This document shows positions 1 to 13,100 of a stretch of 64,000 nucleotides of DNA, one piece after another. The notes below the pieces were generated by a model. The model saw nothing but the letters and a program-made list of their open reading frames with translations. It made no database searches and was not told where the DNA came from. The stretch's first letter is position 1. The number at the start of each line of letters is the position of its first letter. The DNA is from Harmothoe impar (Eukaryota > Annelida > Polychaeta > Phyllodocida > Polynoidae), in assembly GCA_947462335.1 (NCBI GenBank), contig OX381718.1, forward strand, positions 39,834,976-39,898,975, written 5' to 3'. The translations under genes and the position numbers were made by a program.

Positions 1-19
1 AAAAGTAATGGTGAGTTAA

Positions 20-180
20 CAGTTTAAGGGCTGCGTAGTGCTTTTAATATATTTTGCCTAAATTATGCATTAATGTAGCACTGGTGAGTTATGTGCAAGG
101 GCTGCTGCATTCATGCATAATAACATTGAAGGGCATAGGCCTAATGCATTAAAGTATTGTGCGGCCGTTAAAAGTTAAAT
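20..180. repeat. Dispersed hairpin repeat, diverged copy
   Basis: Contains ATGCATTAATG-type and GCATTCATGCATAATA blocks and GGGCATA/GCGGCC blocks, shared with copies at about 6.4, 27.3, 28.0, 57.0, 57.7, 59.3 and 61.8 kb. This copy is degraded and lies in reverse order relative to most. It is non-coding. Confidence 0.5.
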
Positions 181-290
181 TTCGATATACGCAGGCCCTC
201 TGCACATATTAACATGAACATCAACATAAGCAATTCTACAAAATATTAGTTTTTGGCAAAGTGTATAATGTTATTAATTTCATTCACCAG

Positions 291-3200
291 GTGGAAAGGG
301 CGATCCCACAAATTGCACCACTGACGATCAAACAAACGTCATTGCAGCGCTAGCACCGCAACAAAGCACTCAAACCGCCAATGTATGTAGATTCTTTAAG
401 CCACATTCTTCATGTCATTAACGGCTGATACCCATATCTAGCATCCAGGGCACTCTCAACAGAGTTTGGCCCTGTCCATTAGTTACACTGAACAGTGATG
501 GGGTACTGGGTGGGTTAAACAATGATACCACACATGCCTATATATATAGGGTGCGATTCATACAAGTTGTTGATTATTTAACAAATTTACTATTATTAGA
601 TCCCCCTGTACAGCTTAAATAGAATTTATCATAAGCCTGCCCAGTGGGCACAGCAACACTTAATAAGTGACTAATAAGCTCTCCAATGAAGTGCTTATTA
701 TCCATCTATATTGTGGCTAGAATGTAAGAACTATTAGTCAGCTTATCTGCAGCACTTATTAAGCCCTTAAAAGCAGTGGTTATCAAGAGGTTCAATAATT
801 CAGCTAATAAGGGCAACAAAAGTCAAATTTATTCAGAGATTATAATTGTGACACTACCGCACTGCTATAAAGCAGCACTTATAAGTGACTTGCTCTGCAG
901 TTCTTATTAACCACTTCAAAGCAGTGATTAGTAATAAGCGGAAGTGTGCCACTATTTAAAAAGGAATTCCACTGAAACTTTCTGCTGTTCATTCAAGCAT
1001 ATAACATTCATAAGCAGCTCAGTATACATACATTGGAAATTCATGATTGTTGTACAAATTAATGTTGTCAATGGGAATCGAACTCCTTACCTCCAGATGT
1101 AAAGTCCAGTGTGCTATTGCATGAGCTAGTGGGGCTGATGATAAGTGGTGGTCCTAATCCTTACTGTACCCCTAGCATACCCTAGGTACACTGCAAAAGC
1201 AGCCCTTCATATATCATGCTCACACACTGGCTAAAAAGGGCTTTATTTGCAGTGAGATACAAACAAAAACTGTCTTATTTGAATCTGATTGAATGAAAAA
1301 CCCATTCAATTCATTTTGGAAATAGATGGGAAGTATTATTCTCTTCAGCTATGCACCCATTTTCTTTGCGTAAAGCAAAAGCAAAAGGTCCGGATGAGTT
1401 TTTCTCCAATTCTTTTCGGTTTTATCAAACCTCTCACAATATACAGAAAAGTGTGAATAGAAGTATTATATCAAAATTGAGTTTGTATTGACAGTGTACA
1501 AGTCATAGCCAACCACTGTGAACACATCCTAGCTCCTCACCCTGGCGAAACTGACACACCTGATAACCAACTGGTGACTGTGGTGCAATGTGCCTTGACC
1601 ATACTCACTGTCAGATAGCGTGGGATGGCTGCTGTCACAACCTTTTCTCAGAGTCTCCAGTGGTCCATTGTAGCCTTTTCCCCTCCCGGCTAGGACCACC
1701 TTCGTCAACACTGATATCTGCTATCTTTTTACCAGTCGCAAGTGTATTATGCTTCTACGGGCCGAAGCGGATCTGTGCAAGTCTCATGGGAGACCAGGAC
1801 ACCGAAGGTTCACTGCAGTCTGTCTACTGACACTTACAGACGCGACTCCTGTCAGGACAACTCTTGGGAAAATTTGGTGCCGTGGCTCCTTCAGGGATCG
1901 CACCCAGGACCTCTCACACACAAGTCCAGCAACTTACTCATTAGGCCACCAAATCTCCTTGTAGAATCATGGTGTATTCCCCCCTCAAATAGGTACCAGA
2001 ACAGAAGACAACAAGGAGACACAAAGTATTCTCAAAGATCACACAACTTACCCTTGGGTATTAATATGTTATGACATAAACTGGTTCTTAGACAATACAA
2101 ATACAGTCCTTATCAAGGGATGTCAATGCACTGACTAATAAGAACTTCATTTGCGGGGCTTAATATCCATTATAAAGAAGATGGTTAATCAGTTACTAAC
2201 AAGCCCTGCTTTTGCAGCCCTGCAGAACCTCTAATAAGGTCTTACATGTGAGGGTTATTAGACAGTAAAAAAGCAGCCCTTATCAGGGCATGTCGATTCA
2301 CTGCTTAATAAGGACTTATCTTGCACTGACTAATAAGAACTTAATTTGCAGGGCTTGATATTCATAACAAAGACAATAGTTAATCAGCTATGAATAAGCC
2401 CTACTTTTGCAGCCCTGCATAACCCCAAATAAGGTCTTACATGTGATGGTTATTAGACAGTGCAAAAGCAGCCTTTATCAGGGGATGTTGATACACTGCT
2501 TAATAAGGACTAAAAATGTAGGCCTTCTTAGTTATTATGAAAACCACCATTAATAAGTCCTATTTCTGTAGCCCTTCAGCTGTTGTAGCTAACCAGAGCT
2601 GCATGGCCCCGCCTAATAAGGGAGGCATATGTAGCCCTGCATGTGCATCACTTATTAAAAGCTTAATATTCTGTTAATTATTGAGTACAAATACCATGCT
2701 AAATGTTACCAACTATTGTGTGCTGCCTGAATGGATAATACGCCCTGCAAGGTCATTAGCCACCAGAGCAGCTACTAATCAGTGGTGGCGTGCCCACTGG
2801 GTGGGCTCCACTAGGGCGACACAGGTCCCTGCAAAACGGGGCGACATTTTTAATATCTTGTTCTTGGACATTTCGCTTCATTTCACAGCATTTCGCGGCA
2901 ATGTCGCTCTAAGTATCGCCAAGAACAGGGCCACAAACAGAGCGACACTGTTTGAAATGAAGCGAAATGTAATGTAATTAAACAAAATTTGCAAAACAGA
3001 ACATATAAAATATAACCACGTTTCGCAGGTATCTGTGTCACCCCAGTGGAGTCCGGACTATAGTTATAGAGATGCAGTTTATACGAGGGTTTGGCTGATA
3101 CAAGAGTCTAACCTATCTTTATTATAGACTGCTGTGAAATTAGACTGCTGTATATTATTTACAGAATAACACGGGGCTGATTGTAGGCGTAATCGTGGGA

Positions 3201-4016
3201 ACCCTGGTCTTCATCATCATCATTGTCATCGTGGTGGCACTCTTGTTGAGAGAACGAAGAAAAAGGTAAATTATCAATTAGATATACAAAATTATTATCA
3301 CGTTAATGGACTATTGAGCATGATAATCTAATTTGAGTATGTTGATCTGTATAAGCATCACTGCTGCTTCAAATGTGACTAATTCACTATACTATTTGGG
3401 TGATGGTCACAGCAAACTTGAATATGAAACTATTTGATTGATTGATTGATCAAATTGCCGGTGTTATCTAAAGAGATTCTTCTCTCTATGTGTGTATAGT
3501 TAATGAATGAGGCCACTTTGTCTATTCTATAGTATTGGTTGTAGGGAACATTGCTTACAAGGAGCAAATTGACCTGGTCCCAAGGCCTTCCTTATAACGA
3601 TATTTTACTGTATCTCCCCCTTTATCAGGAAGCTGAAGGAGGCAGGTACCAGTACAGCGGTGAGTACCAGTACCATGGGGCAGCAGACCCTCCCCGGTAC
3701 CACCGACATGGGTACCGGAGGGTCCTACGCCAACCCCGCCTTCCTCGCCGCCTCCTCCAACACGGCCATGCAGACCGACAACATCAGGAACCAACGCACC
3801 GCCACCCAAACCGCTAATGGGCGGCACAATGGTGTAAAGGCCATGGAGGCAGGACTCCTCAGTCCCCCACCCTACAAGGTGGCAGATATACCTACAGGAG
3901 GCAGTGAGAGGTTTAATAACATGACCTATGGGGAGGAGCAGTTTGGGGCTGGTGGTGGGGGTGATGGGACTGCAGAGAATGTGTATGATGATGTTGGGCT
4001 GAGTAAGAAGTACTGA
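291..4016 (+). CDS. 3' part of a single-pass membrane protein gene (5' end outside window)
   Basis: Three exons were assembled: 291-382, 3165-3265 and 3629-4016 (stop TGA). Acceptors are caccag, ttacag and atcag; donors are gtatgt and gtaaat; phases join as 0 and then 2. Exon A gives a Thr/Gln-rich extracellular stretch with an NCT N-glycosylation sequon. Exon B starts with a second sequon (NNT). It continues into a roughly 24-residue Leu/Ile/Val transmembrane helix (LIVGVIVGTLVF...ALLL) and a basic stop-transfer RERRKRK. Exon C encodes a cytoplasmic tail of about 128 residues, low in complexity, with a PPPY motif (PPxY, a known WW-domain ligand form) and a C-terminal VYDDV, a possible phosphotyrosine site. 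I do not recognise the family. The ectodomain that would identify it lies to the left. A receptor or adhesion protein is inferred from topology only. Confidence is high for the exons and low for function. Confidence 0.75.
1066..1144 (-). repeat. tRNA-derived SINE head (first)
   Basis: The minus strand shows a pol III A-box-like TAGCTCATGCAATAGC and, about 50 bp downstream, a B-box GTTCGATTCCC (1073-1083). Spacing and motifs match a tRNA gene, but the acceptor and anticodon stems pair poorly and no clear anticodon can be assigned. I read it as a SINE promoter head or decayed tRNA rather than a working tRNA. Confidence 0.55.
1500..1955 (-). repeat. tRNA-derived SINE, head 1880-1955 with body to about 1500
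   Basis: On the minus strand an A-box-like TGGCCTAATGAGTAAG (near 1935-1948) precedes a B-box GGTGCGATCCC (1894-1904). GC-richer, unique-looking sequence follows to about 1500, as expected for a SINE body. The open frames crossing it are short and unlike any protein. It lies in an intron of the membrane-protein gene. Confidence 0.55.
2090..2530. repeat. 195-bp tandem duplication
   Basis: The block beginning ACTGACTAATAAGAACTT recurs 195 bp later (about 2131 and 2326). Both copies carry AATAAGGTCTTACATGTGA and TTTGCAGCCCTGCA. Related single copies of the CTAATAAG/AGCAG motif lie at 640-960 and 2540-2660, so the whole 0.6-2.7 kb intron stretch is built from one repeat family. Confidence 0.7.
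2806..3051. mobile_element. Foldback (MITE-like) element, 246 bp
   Basis: The ends are imperfect inverted repeats of about 33 bp: CTCCACTAGGGCGACACAGG at the left against the reverse complement of the right end, CTCCACTGGGGTGACACAGA. An inner inverted pair (CATTTCGCTTCATTTCA) and a third (TTGTTCTTGG against CCAAGAACA) lie between them. There is no coding potential. The element ends 113 bp before the transmembrane exon of the upstream gene. Confidence 0.7.
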
Positions 4017-4021
4017 CGTGT

Positions 4022-4325
4022 TTGTTGTCAAATTGTGTCATGAACTGTCTCATGATAATCTGATAATCCGAACAAGAAATTTTGAATTGTGAAAATTGCT
4101 TATCAATTATCTCATGATAATGTGAAACTGGATAAGAAATATTGAATTGTGAAAATGGCTTAGCAGTTATCTTATGGTGATGTGAAGCTCTACCAGAAAC
4201 ACTGAATTATCAGATTTTTTAATGAATTATCTCATCATAATGTGAACCTCAACACGATTTACTGAATTGTCAAATTGTCTTATCAATTATCTCATGACGA
4301 TGTGAAACTCAATAAGAATTACTGG
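4022..4325. repeat. About 61-bp tandem repeat, five diverged copies
   Basis: TCTCATGATAAT-type cores start at about 4048, 4110, 4170, 4230 and 4290, each followed by GTGAA...AAGAA..TGAATTGT. The array begins right after the stop codon of the membrane-protein gene, so it would lie in its 3' UTR. Confidence 0.75.
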
Positions 4326-5499
4326 ATTGTAAGCTACAGATACTATCTTCACTCAACATCTGTCAAGACAAGATTGAGTATTGAATTGTGTAGGTTTGAA
4401 TTGAAGTACTTTGTGTCATCAGATAACTTACGATTTAGTATTACATTTTGTATACATGTATCACATTATTGCTGGTTTTTACATGAATCTGCAAGTGCTT
4501 TTTTCTGCAATAACAGTTCACTGCCAATGATGTTCAAGTATATGATTAATTGTCTGTAGGTTTAGGGGTAACAGTTCACTGATGTTTTCAATTCATTAGA
4601 TGTGTGCTAAGTCGATGTGAGCAGCCACGTAGAAAGGATTCTCAACATAGCATGTACGTAACTATTATATCGCATAAAGATACTACGCATAGTCATTTTC
4701 TGCCTGTATATGAGCTGAAATCGCTAGAGAAACCTCAATACTGTTAAGATTGGCTATAATATCATGTTTGAAATTACCAGATGTTCTGGTATATATTATC
4801 CTCGATAAATATCATATTATTATTGTTATATATTGATATCACGGCTGTCAGAGGTGGACCATCTGCACCCTGACAATACGAAAGTTGTAACGGTTGCCAT
4901 ACTGGCCGCCCGATGTCAACTTATCAGGACATTGTGTTATTTTTAACTCATATCATACTGATGTGATTTTTGCTTCAAATAATGCTGCTTCAAATATTAT
5001 CAGCGGACATGGCTACACCTAGGTATGTAGGCGTAGGTAAATTTTTCAATCGCTTTGCTTTATACACAAAATATTCCTGGACATGAGTTCTGGTCCGTTT
5101 TACACTGTTATTGTATAGATTTTCTCATTAGAGACCTGGTAGAGTGTTGTCACATTGAAAACACATAATTGGGGGATAGTCAATCCTCTGTATATTTACT
5201 GTGATGTATCTTGTGTTCCGCTGGCTGGAATACACATGGGATAGATCTGACCGACAGAAACTGGTACTGTAATTTTTTGGTGTAAACCTAAGAACTGTAC
5301 GATACGTAGCGTACAGAATGGGACTTTTATAGTTTGAGAGGGGGTAATTTCCCAATACAAAGCTTTTTTTAAAATGACAACATTGTGCCTTTCTCGCAAA
5401 AGGTATGCATGGCCTTATGACGCCTTATTTGTTTCATATATACATATATTAAACATGCATTTATGATAAATGAATGATGGAAAGGGGGTATACCGGTAG

Positions 5500-5601
<102 letters not shown>

Positions 5602-6394
5602 CTTCGTGTTTGAGAAAAGGAAAATCCCCGTTGTATCGTCCTGTATTATAGTACGTTTTTAATAAAAAATGTTTTATACATGAAATTGCCTTTGTGATTT
5701 TAGTTATTTTTCTCACTTTGAGGCGCTAGAATTAAATGTGTCTTCGACGTTAAGCCAGAAAGTAATGAGCTCGAGGAAAGGGGTATGAATTCAAAATAGG
5801 GAAAGCCTTTCTTCATATTACGGCATCTAAGAGAGACCCCCGATATTTTATTTTGCCTGTCAATGAAGCTAAACCTTTTGATAATTAGGAATTTTATACC
5901 CACTATCAAATACTTTAATCTAATTTCCTCAAAAATGGTATGTTTATCATTAAACCTGATCTGTAATATCTTTAACTGTACATGTACACTTTGAGGAGGG
6001 AGGATTATGTATCGTTTAGCTTTCAAGCATAACCATTGTCAACTCATGGTGACCAAGTAGAATGAGGTACAAAACAAACATAAATCTGTATTACTATTAG
6101 ATAAACAATACAAATACATACGAATTAATATCACATTTTATTTACTACAACATGTTTATATTACATCAAATAACTTCATTTTGTTCTGGAAATTACCAAA
6201 TTATCACAGCTCAGCCTTTTGTACCTAGTAGGTCATACTTAATTCTCGTTTTTATTATTTCAAGCACCGTTTATTGAATCACCTAATACAACCATAATAA
6301 AATGTATTACTATCAGCATTTCCAAATCTGCTAAGACAGAAGCGACAGAGACAGTATTGATTAAGGGTAGTGTATTCAGTATAGAGTTCGATAT

Positions 6395-6560
6395 TAACGC
6401 ATTAAACCTTAACCGTTTGATGGCCATATAGTACTTTAAATTTTAATGTGCTGTGATCTGTGTCACATGATGCCTGAATGCAAGGGTTGTGCGCATTCAT
6501 GCATCATGCCGACCCATCGAGAGTGTCTCAATCACATAGGTCAACGATGGTGCTTGAAAG
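6395..6560. repeat. Dispersed hairpin repeat, copy
   Basis: Carries GATGCCTGAATGCAAGGGTT, CGCATTCATGCATCATGCCG and a following GAGAGTGTCTCAA hairpin. These are the same ordered blocks as in the copies near 27.3, 57.7 and 61.9 kb. Confidence 0.6.
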
Positions 6561-7117
6561 TCGTGCATAATTAACTTCTATATGAGATATGACAGAAAAA
6601 AATTATCTTAATCTTTCCATGTGGATAAACTTTTTTTTTAAAGTCGTACATGTATGTGTTGTGTTTCAGGCTACCACTTGATTGGAAAAAGTCCTGTAAA
6701 CCATTCTTATCCACATGGTAAATAGTAAAATGATAATACTGTAAACGTATTTTATTTTGTGCTGTTCATATTTTCGCGAGTTTCGCAGAAATAGAAATCC
6801 GCGAAAATATGTACAGGGGGGATATTTATCCAGTATTGAATCAAAGTGCCAAAATATATATATTCAAAGTATTATATACACACGCGTATTTATACTTTTC
6901 CAATATGATATAATGATATCTACTTTTTTACTGTACTATACTTATAAACATCTCGCATATAAGATGATTCGTTTTAGAACCCATCGTGCAGCGTTGTGCA
7001 GGCATACAATGCCGTTTATAGGCGACGCCAAAAACTCACGTATAACGCACATCCCCAACTTTGCTATTCGCACCGGTTATACACTGGAATTTATGCTACA
7101 TGACAATACCATACAGT

Positions 7118-10100
7118 CTAGTCGTGCACGGTCTTGGTACTATGGGTCCAGGTCGGGGCCCGCTTCTCGATAAAAGCGCGGATACCTTCCTGTCCATCCT
7201 CTATGGCCAGGTTGTTCACCATCGTCTCTCCCGCAATCCTGTAGTACACAACAAGAAACACCTCAGTACCACGTGTATACATGTGTAAGTGACAGGGCCA
7301 ACAGCAGGTAGAACAGAGGGATGTATCAATACAAATCGCTCTCCTCATAAGTGAGTGGTGAGGTCATTATTTATGGAGAGGGGCGGGGGGCGAAGTTTTG
7401 CGAGGATGCCCTTATATATGTTAACACGCAACTGTGAAGTGGGAAGGATGTGTAGCCTCTATTGTAAACCACAGTAGAAATTTCCAAAGTTCAATATTCC
7501 AGCTAGTCTGATAATTATTCAATATAAATATCTGAATACGGTATTCAAGAATGGTGACCATCTTTTCATTATAGTATCTATATCAAGTTTCTCAGAGTGT
7601 GCTACTTACTTATAGGCGCTGTCTCTATCCATGGCCACTTGTTTGTAAAATGTGTCTTTTCCGACAGCAACGACGGAGCGACTCGTTTCGCAGATACGAG
7701 TGGCTATTTGCATCACCTGATATGAAAGATTATTACAATTTGATGAACCCTCGAATAACTTTCCCTGTTCAATATTCTATGATCATATAACTCGACTTTC
7801 ATTTTCTTAGGTGGGATGTATTATTCATTAGACTAATAAAATACTATAATTCTCCGTTTATAAGCGCAGGGGTCTCAAAAGAGCACAGGTAAGCACAGGT
7901 GTAGGACCCACTCTGAAACCGAAAACCTCAAACATGTATAAAAAGCCTTGTTTCAGCAAGACATTTATAATGGCAGATGAGCTTGAATTGGCAATAATGG
8001 TACATAAGATAATGATTATCTGATTCACGAACGAAATGTTTACCTCGTCATCAAGTTCTTCAGCTTTCACCACGCGGCTTACCAGTCCATGTCTTAAGGC
8101 ACCTTAAATAGAGGTATAATAAATAAATGTGTAATCTTAGAATAGAATTAAGATATAGAGTTCCCTACGTCAGCATGCTCATAATGATTTTTAGTGAATG
8201 CTCCCCATCACTTCTGCCATCATATCATGCTTGAAAACTCCAGCGAAGAAGAAGGTAGACAGAAGATTTTAGGTAGGAAGTAAGGCACGGTAACAGTCCC
8301 CTGCAGGAAATTCTTTAAAAACTAGAAGCCAAATGATGCATTCAGATGCTTTTTAACCTTTTCCACCCATTAAGCCAATATATTGCAGAAAATTGCATTG
8401 AGTTGCAAAAGAATCCAGTGGTGAAGGGGTTAGGGATGACTGCTGCTATATATAAAGGACGAAATTGTCTCAAGAAATATTTTCTATTAAACCTGAGAGG
8501 TTGGGTTACCGATATACGACTTATTATTATTTTATGGCTTTAACATTATCATAAACTCACTGTCTGCAGATATCGGATGTCCAGTCAGGAGCATTTCCAT
8601 GGCCACTTTTCGGGGTACAGCTCGGGCAACGGCAACAGCGGGTGTGGAGCAGAACAGTCCCACACTCACTCTGAAAAATCGGGTAGGACAGGATAAGACG
8701 CTGCTTAACTGACATTCTACCCTAGAAAGACCATAAAGTCCCTCTTTTTTTCTGTGTGTGCCAAAAAAATGCAACTAGCTCGTAGAACCCCAGTGCGGGT
8801 TATAGGTGCAGCTTATAGGTGCGGGTTCTTTGATTCGCTTTCGATGTGGAAAGCTCATTTCTACCTCACAACATATAAATATATATTCCCACTTAGTCTA
8901 AGTAACTAGAGGGCTTGAACTGCAAAAGCAGTGCAAAAAACGAGGGCAATGTGTAATTTAGGGTTATGATATGGTCAAGTTAAATTCATGTAGTACAATA
9001 AAGATTGTTTGTGTGATTAGCATCACATGTGACCCAGGACTCTAATAACCATAGTCATAACCATAGTCATAACCATAGTCATAACCATAGTCATAACCAT
9101 AGTCATAATTATAACTATAGTACACATACCATACACATAACCATAGTCATAGTCGTAACCATAGTGAGCGGTTGTGCATGTGCTTTGGAATGTACTGGGG
9201 GTGACCAATTCCAAGACGGTCGAAATATAATACGAGTATAGAAATGAGTATTCTAAATTGCACAGCCCATGCACGGTAAACTTTGCTCTTTTTCGGTCAG
9301 CACCTTCATTCCTATCCCCTCTACCATTTTAGCTTGGTAGGATTAGTGCTATTCTATAGACTATATCAGTTTTCCTGCATTCTCACTGGAATTCTCACAA
9401 TTCTCCATTGGATCCTATGTTAAAGGGAAAGTCTTAATTAAGACCCCAATTTTTTATACCGTTTTATAAGATGAAATACTCAAAAAGTACAGTGCTCTAG
9501 TGCTTTAAAATGCCAAATATAGGTAAGTGCAACACTTCTACACTTGCCACAACACACAATAGCGCAGAAAGAAGTGAATTTATTGCAATATAACGAAAAA
9601 TACAACCGTAAGCGTTTCAATTTCCACCCCGCGCTCGAGGGCTCCACCTGCTGGCGCCTTAAACTTCGGTAGCCCTCGTTAACTAGTCTGAGACTACCAC
9701 ATTAAGGACAGCATAATGCCATTTGCTGTCCTTAAAGGTTTAAACATACTGATCACTGCTAGTAGCTGAGTATGGAGAATGCTGAGGTACCTTACCCTGG
9801 TGTAGCGAAGCGTGACTTGTCTGACACCACGGCCACATCACAGCTCGCTACTAACTGACACCCCGCAGCCGTCGCCAGACCTGAGACACAAGTCATAAGG
9901 AATTAAATTTTTTTCTTTTTTTCTGACTCACCTATGTGAATTGCTTAATTATCGTAGCATAAATGTTAGGTGTGCTCCCTGCAACTGTGTGTGTGTGACG
10001 TAGCTTGTTGGTCAAGCAGTTCCAAAACTAATTTTTTCACAAAGAGATCAAACTGAACCACTTTATTCCCCCACTGACCAGATAAAAATTCAAATTCTAG

Positions 10101-13100
10101 GTCATATCTGTAAACCCGGTTGTCTTTAAAAGCAATATATTATTTGATAACGTTTTAATTCATCAGTAAATGTTGCAGTAGAAACTGATTTGGAGTATTT
10201 GTTATTTTATCTTTTAAAACAGGAGAAAATGAAATTCCACTACTGAGTATCAGACTTACCATCAACTTGGGCTATTACAGGAATTGGTATATCCTACAAC
10301 AGAAACATCATATAGGTGATTGTTAACTGATTTAAATTTGATTAAATCCCTACACACCCTATATAAAGCCCACATTACTGGCCCTCACTCCACTCCGACT
10401 CTTACTGTCCAGGCAGCGAGATCTATGCCTTTAAGGCCATACCAAAGTTCTTGTGAGACGTTTACCTACATTTCTTTTTAGAAATACCGTAGATTTCATA
10501 GTGTTAATAATCATTTAGAAATTTCGTAGACCCTTTTTCTATTTGGTGAGGCCTGAATTCATATATTTAGAAGAATTTGCCAGAGAGGGTGAGTTCCTAA
10601 CTTACCTGTACCAAGGTCATGACGTCCGTACACTTGTCAAAGACGTCCTTGTGGTATGAACGGCCCTCCTTGGAAGTCTGGAAATCACAACTCACATTGT
10701 ACTTAGTATTACAAACCTAGACCCCTATTTTTGATTTTGCAATTGATATTGCTACTAAGAAGATGCCTGGGTACAACTATTGAAGGGATTCCCCCATTTC
10801 CATATACTACTGACCTATAGAAGTGAAGGGATTCCCCCATTTCCATATACTACTAACCTATAGAAGGGATTCCCCTATTTCCATATACTACTGGCTTATA
10901 GAAGTGAAGGGATTCCCCCATTTCCATATACTACTGACCTATAGAAGTGAAGGGATTCCCCCATTTCCATATACTACTGGCCTATAGAAGTGAAGAGATT
11001 CCCCCATTTCCATATACTACTGGCTTATAGAAGTGAAGAGATTCCCTCATTTCCATATACTACTGGCCTATAGAAGTGAAGAGATTCTCCCATTTCCATA
11101 TACTACTGGCCTATATAGACGTGAAGAGATTCCCCCATTTCCATATACTACTGGCTTATAGAAGTGAAGAGATTCCCCCATTTCCATATACTACTGGCCT
11201 ACAGAAGTGAAGGGATTCCCCCATTTCCATATACTATAGAAGGTCAGTAGTACCATATACCGGTACTACTGACCTATGGAGGTGAAGGGTTTCCCCCATT
11301 TCCATATACTACTGACCTATGGAGGCGAGGGGTTTCCCCCATTTCCATATACTACTGACCTATGAAAGTGAGGGGTTTCCCCCATTTCCATGTACTACTG
11401 ACCTATGGAGGCGAGGGGTTTCCCCCATTTCCATATACTACTGACCTATGGAGGTGAGGGGTTTCCCCCATTTTCTTATACCACTGGCCTATGGAGATGA
11501 GGGGTGGATTCACTTTTTCCCGATATCTTTATTCCGCCACGACTCGTAATGCACCACTCTTTCATACATTGGTATTTAGTGGACCCACCTACCCCCTTTC
11601 AAATTCCCGAGTCTGCCTCTGAAAAATTTAATCCCACCCTGGTTTACCAACCTACCAGTTCTTTGAGGTCATGCCCAGCAGAGAAGACCGGACCGTTGGC
11701 CTTCAGGATGATGACGCGTAACTCGGGTGAACCGATGTCTTTCAGAATACTCTCATGTAATGAATTCAGCATGGCCAGTGAGAGGGCATTCCTGCAAATA
11801 AAAAAACATTCATGTCAAAGATTATTTTTAGTTTGGAATACCGGTGTGTCTGTCTATTGATAAAGTTTTCTTCCATTTTTTCAAGATTCTACTTTCGGAT
11901 ATTTGTATTTTTTCCATCACATTGAGTTTAATAAGTTAACTTTTCATATGAGCCTACACTGTTCAACCAGTCCTGGTGAAAATAATCACATCATCCGGCC
12001 ACAATACAATCATATCAATTATATATTTCCAACAATTCTAAGCTTTTTTTTATCAATAGCCAGGGGTTATATCCATAATGTCTCCATGCTGTACCTACCT
12101 CTTCTTGGGGTTGTTTAGAGTAATGGTGCGGACCCCGTCAGTCTGTGAGCTCAGGGTGAGCGGCTCTGAGGGACTCGTGCACAAACCCCGAGCTGCTCCG
12201 GGCACCAACCGAACATGCTGACAAATGGATTATAAAGACATGTATAGAAGGACATAATAACATCAATTTGTAGTCTACTGAGGGCTGTTACATTTACCAT
12301 TGACTTGATAGATTATTGTGTATAACCTGTGGGTTATACGGGAATCAAAACCCCAGTGCGTGTAAACGTCCTTTATTTAGGTTGGATCTAGACTGAGAAA
12401 ATATCTGACTCCATCTTGTTTGTAGAACGGGCGCCACAGAAGTGACGTCATAGTTTAATAATGAAAGTGAGGTGAACGCTGGTACGCTGGTACCCAATAG
12501 ACTATTTTCGCGCGTCGTCAAATACTCAACAGTGCGGGTGCTCGCATGCATTGTAGGGTTCTGCGAGACTTAGGCCTACGGTAGGCTTAGTTGCTTTGTG
12601 ACTTTAACCAGCGATATAAAGTACAGGGATTCGCAAGTAGGCCTGCTGGCTCACCCTCAGTGACATGGCTGACAGTAGCGCCACCTCCAGGGAGGTGGCA
12701 AAAAACGGAACTACATGTGATAAGTGACCTATGGGGGAGAGTTTTTCTTTGCCACTTAGAATTTTCGTATCGAAATAATTCAAAGATGGTTGGAAAGCGC
12801 TGATCTCATACTTTGGAACTGAAAAGGTTTCTATTTGATATTAGATAAGGAACAATTTTTTGGGGGGGTGGGAATTTTGGTGATTTTTTGGAAAAATTCC
12901 AAAATTTGGGGGCCCTATTGTCAACACACCCCATTTCAATATTGTAATGAAACATGGCCAGTTAAATACTACACATCAAGATCTTTCTAGCACTTTTTGA
13001 ATCAAAGTGCTCCGATAATTCTAAGTAGGATAAAATAATTAGCTCCAGTTGGTCATTATGAGAGAAAATGTCCGGTTTGAAGGGTGACGGCCTGGTCGGT

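Noticed and set aside
1066..1955. Two possible tRNA genes on the minus strand
   Set aside because: A and B boxes are present but the stems pair poorly and no anticodon is credible; better read as SINE heads.
10780..11490. CRISPR-like regular repeats
   Set aside because: The whole 43-bp unit repeats with no unique spacers, and the context is an animal intron.
12664..12700. Second CTCF-like match (TAGCGCCACCTCCAGG)
   Set aside because: Two core mismatches; too weak to report as a site.
12345..12803. Short frames just upstream of the satellite
   Set aside because: They lie inside ECHDC3 intron 1 with no conserved motif.
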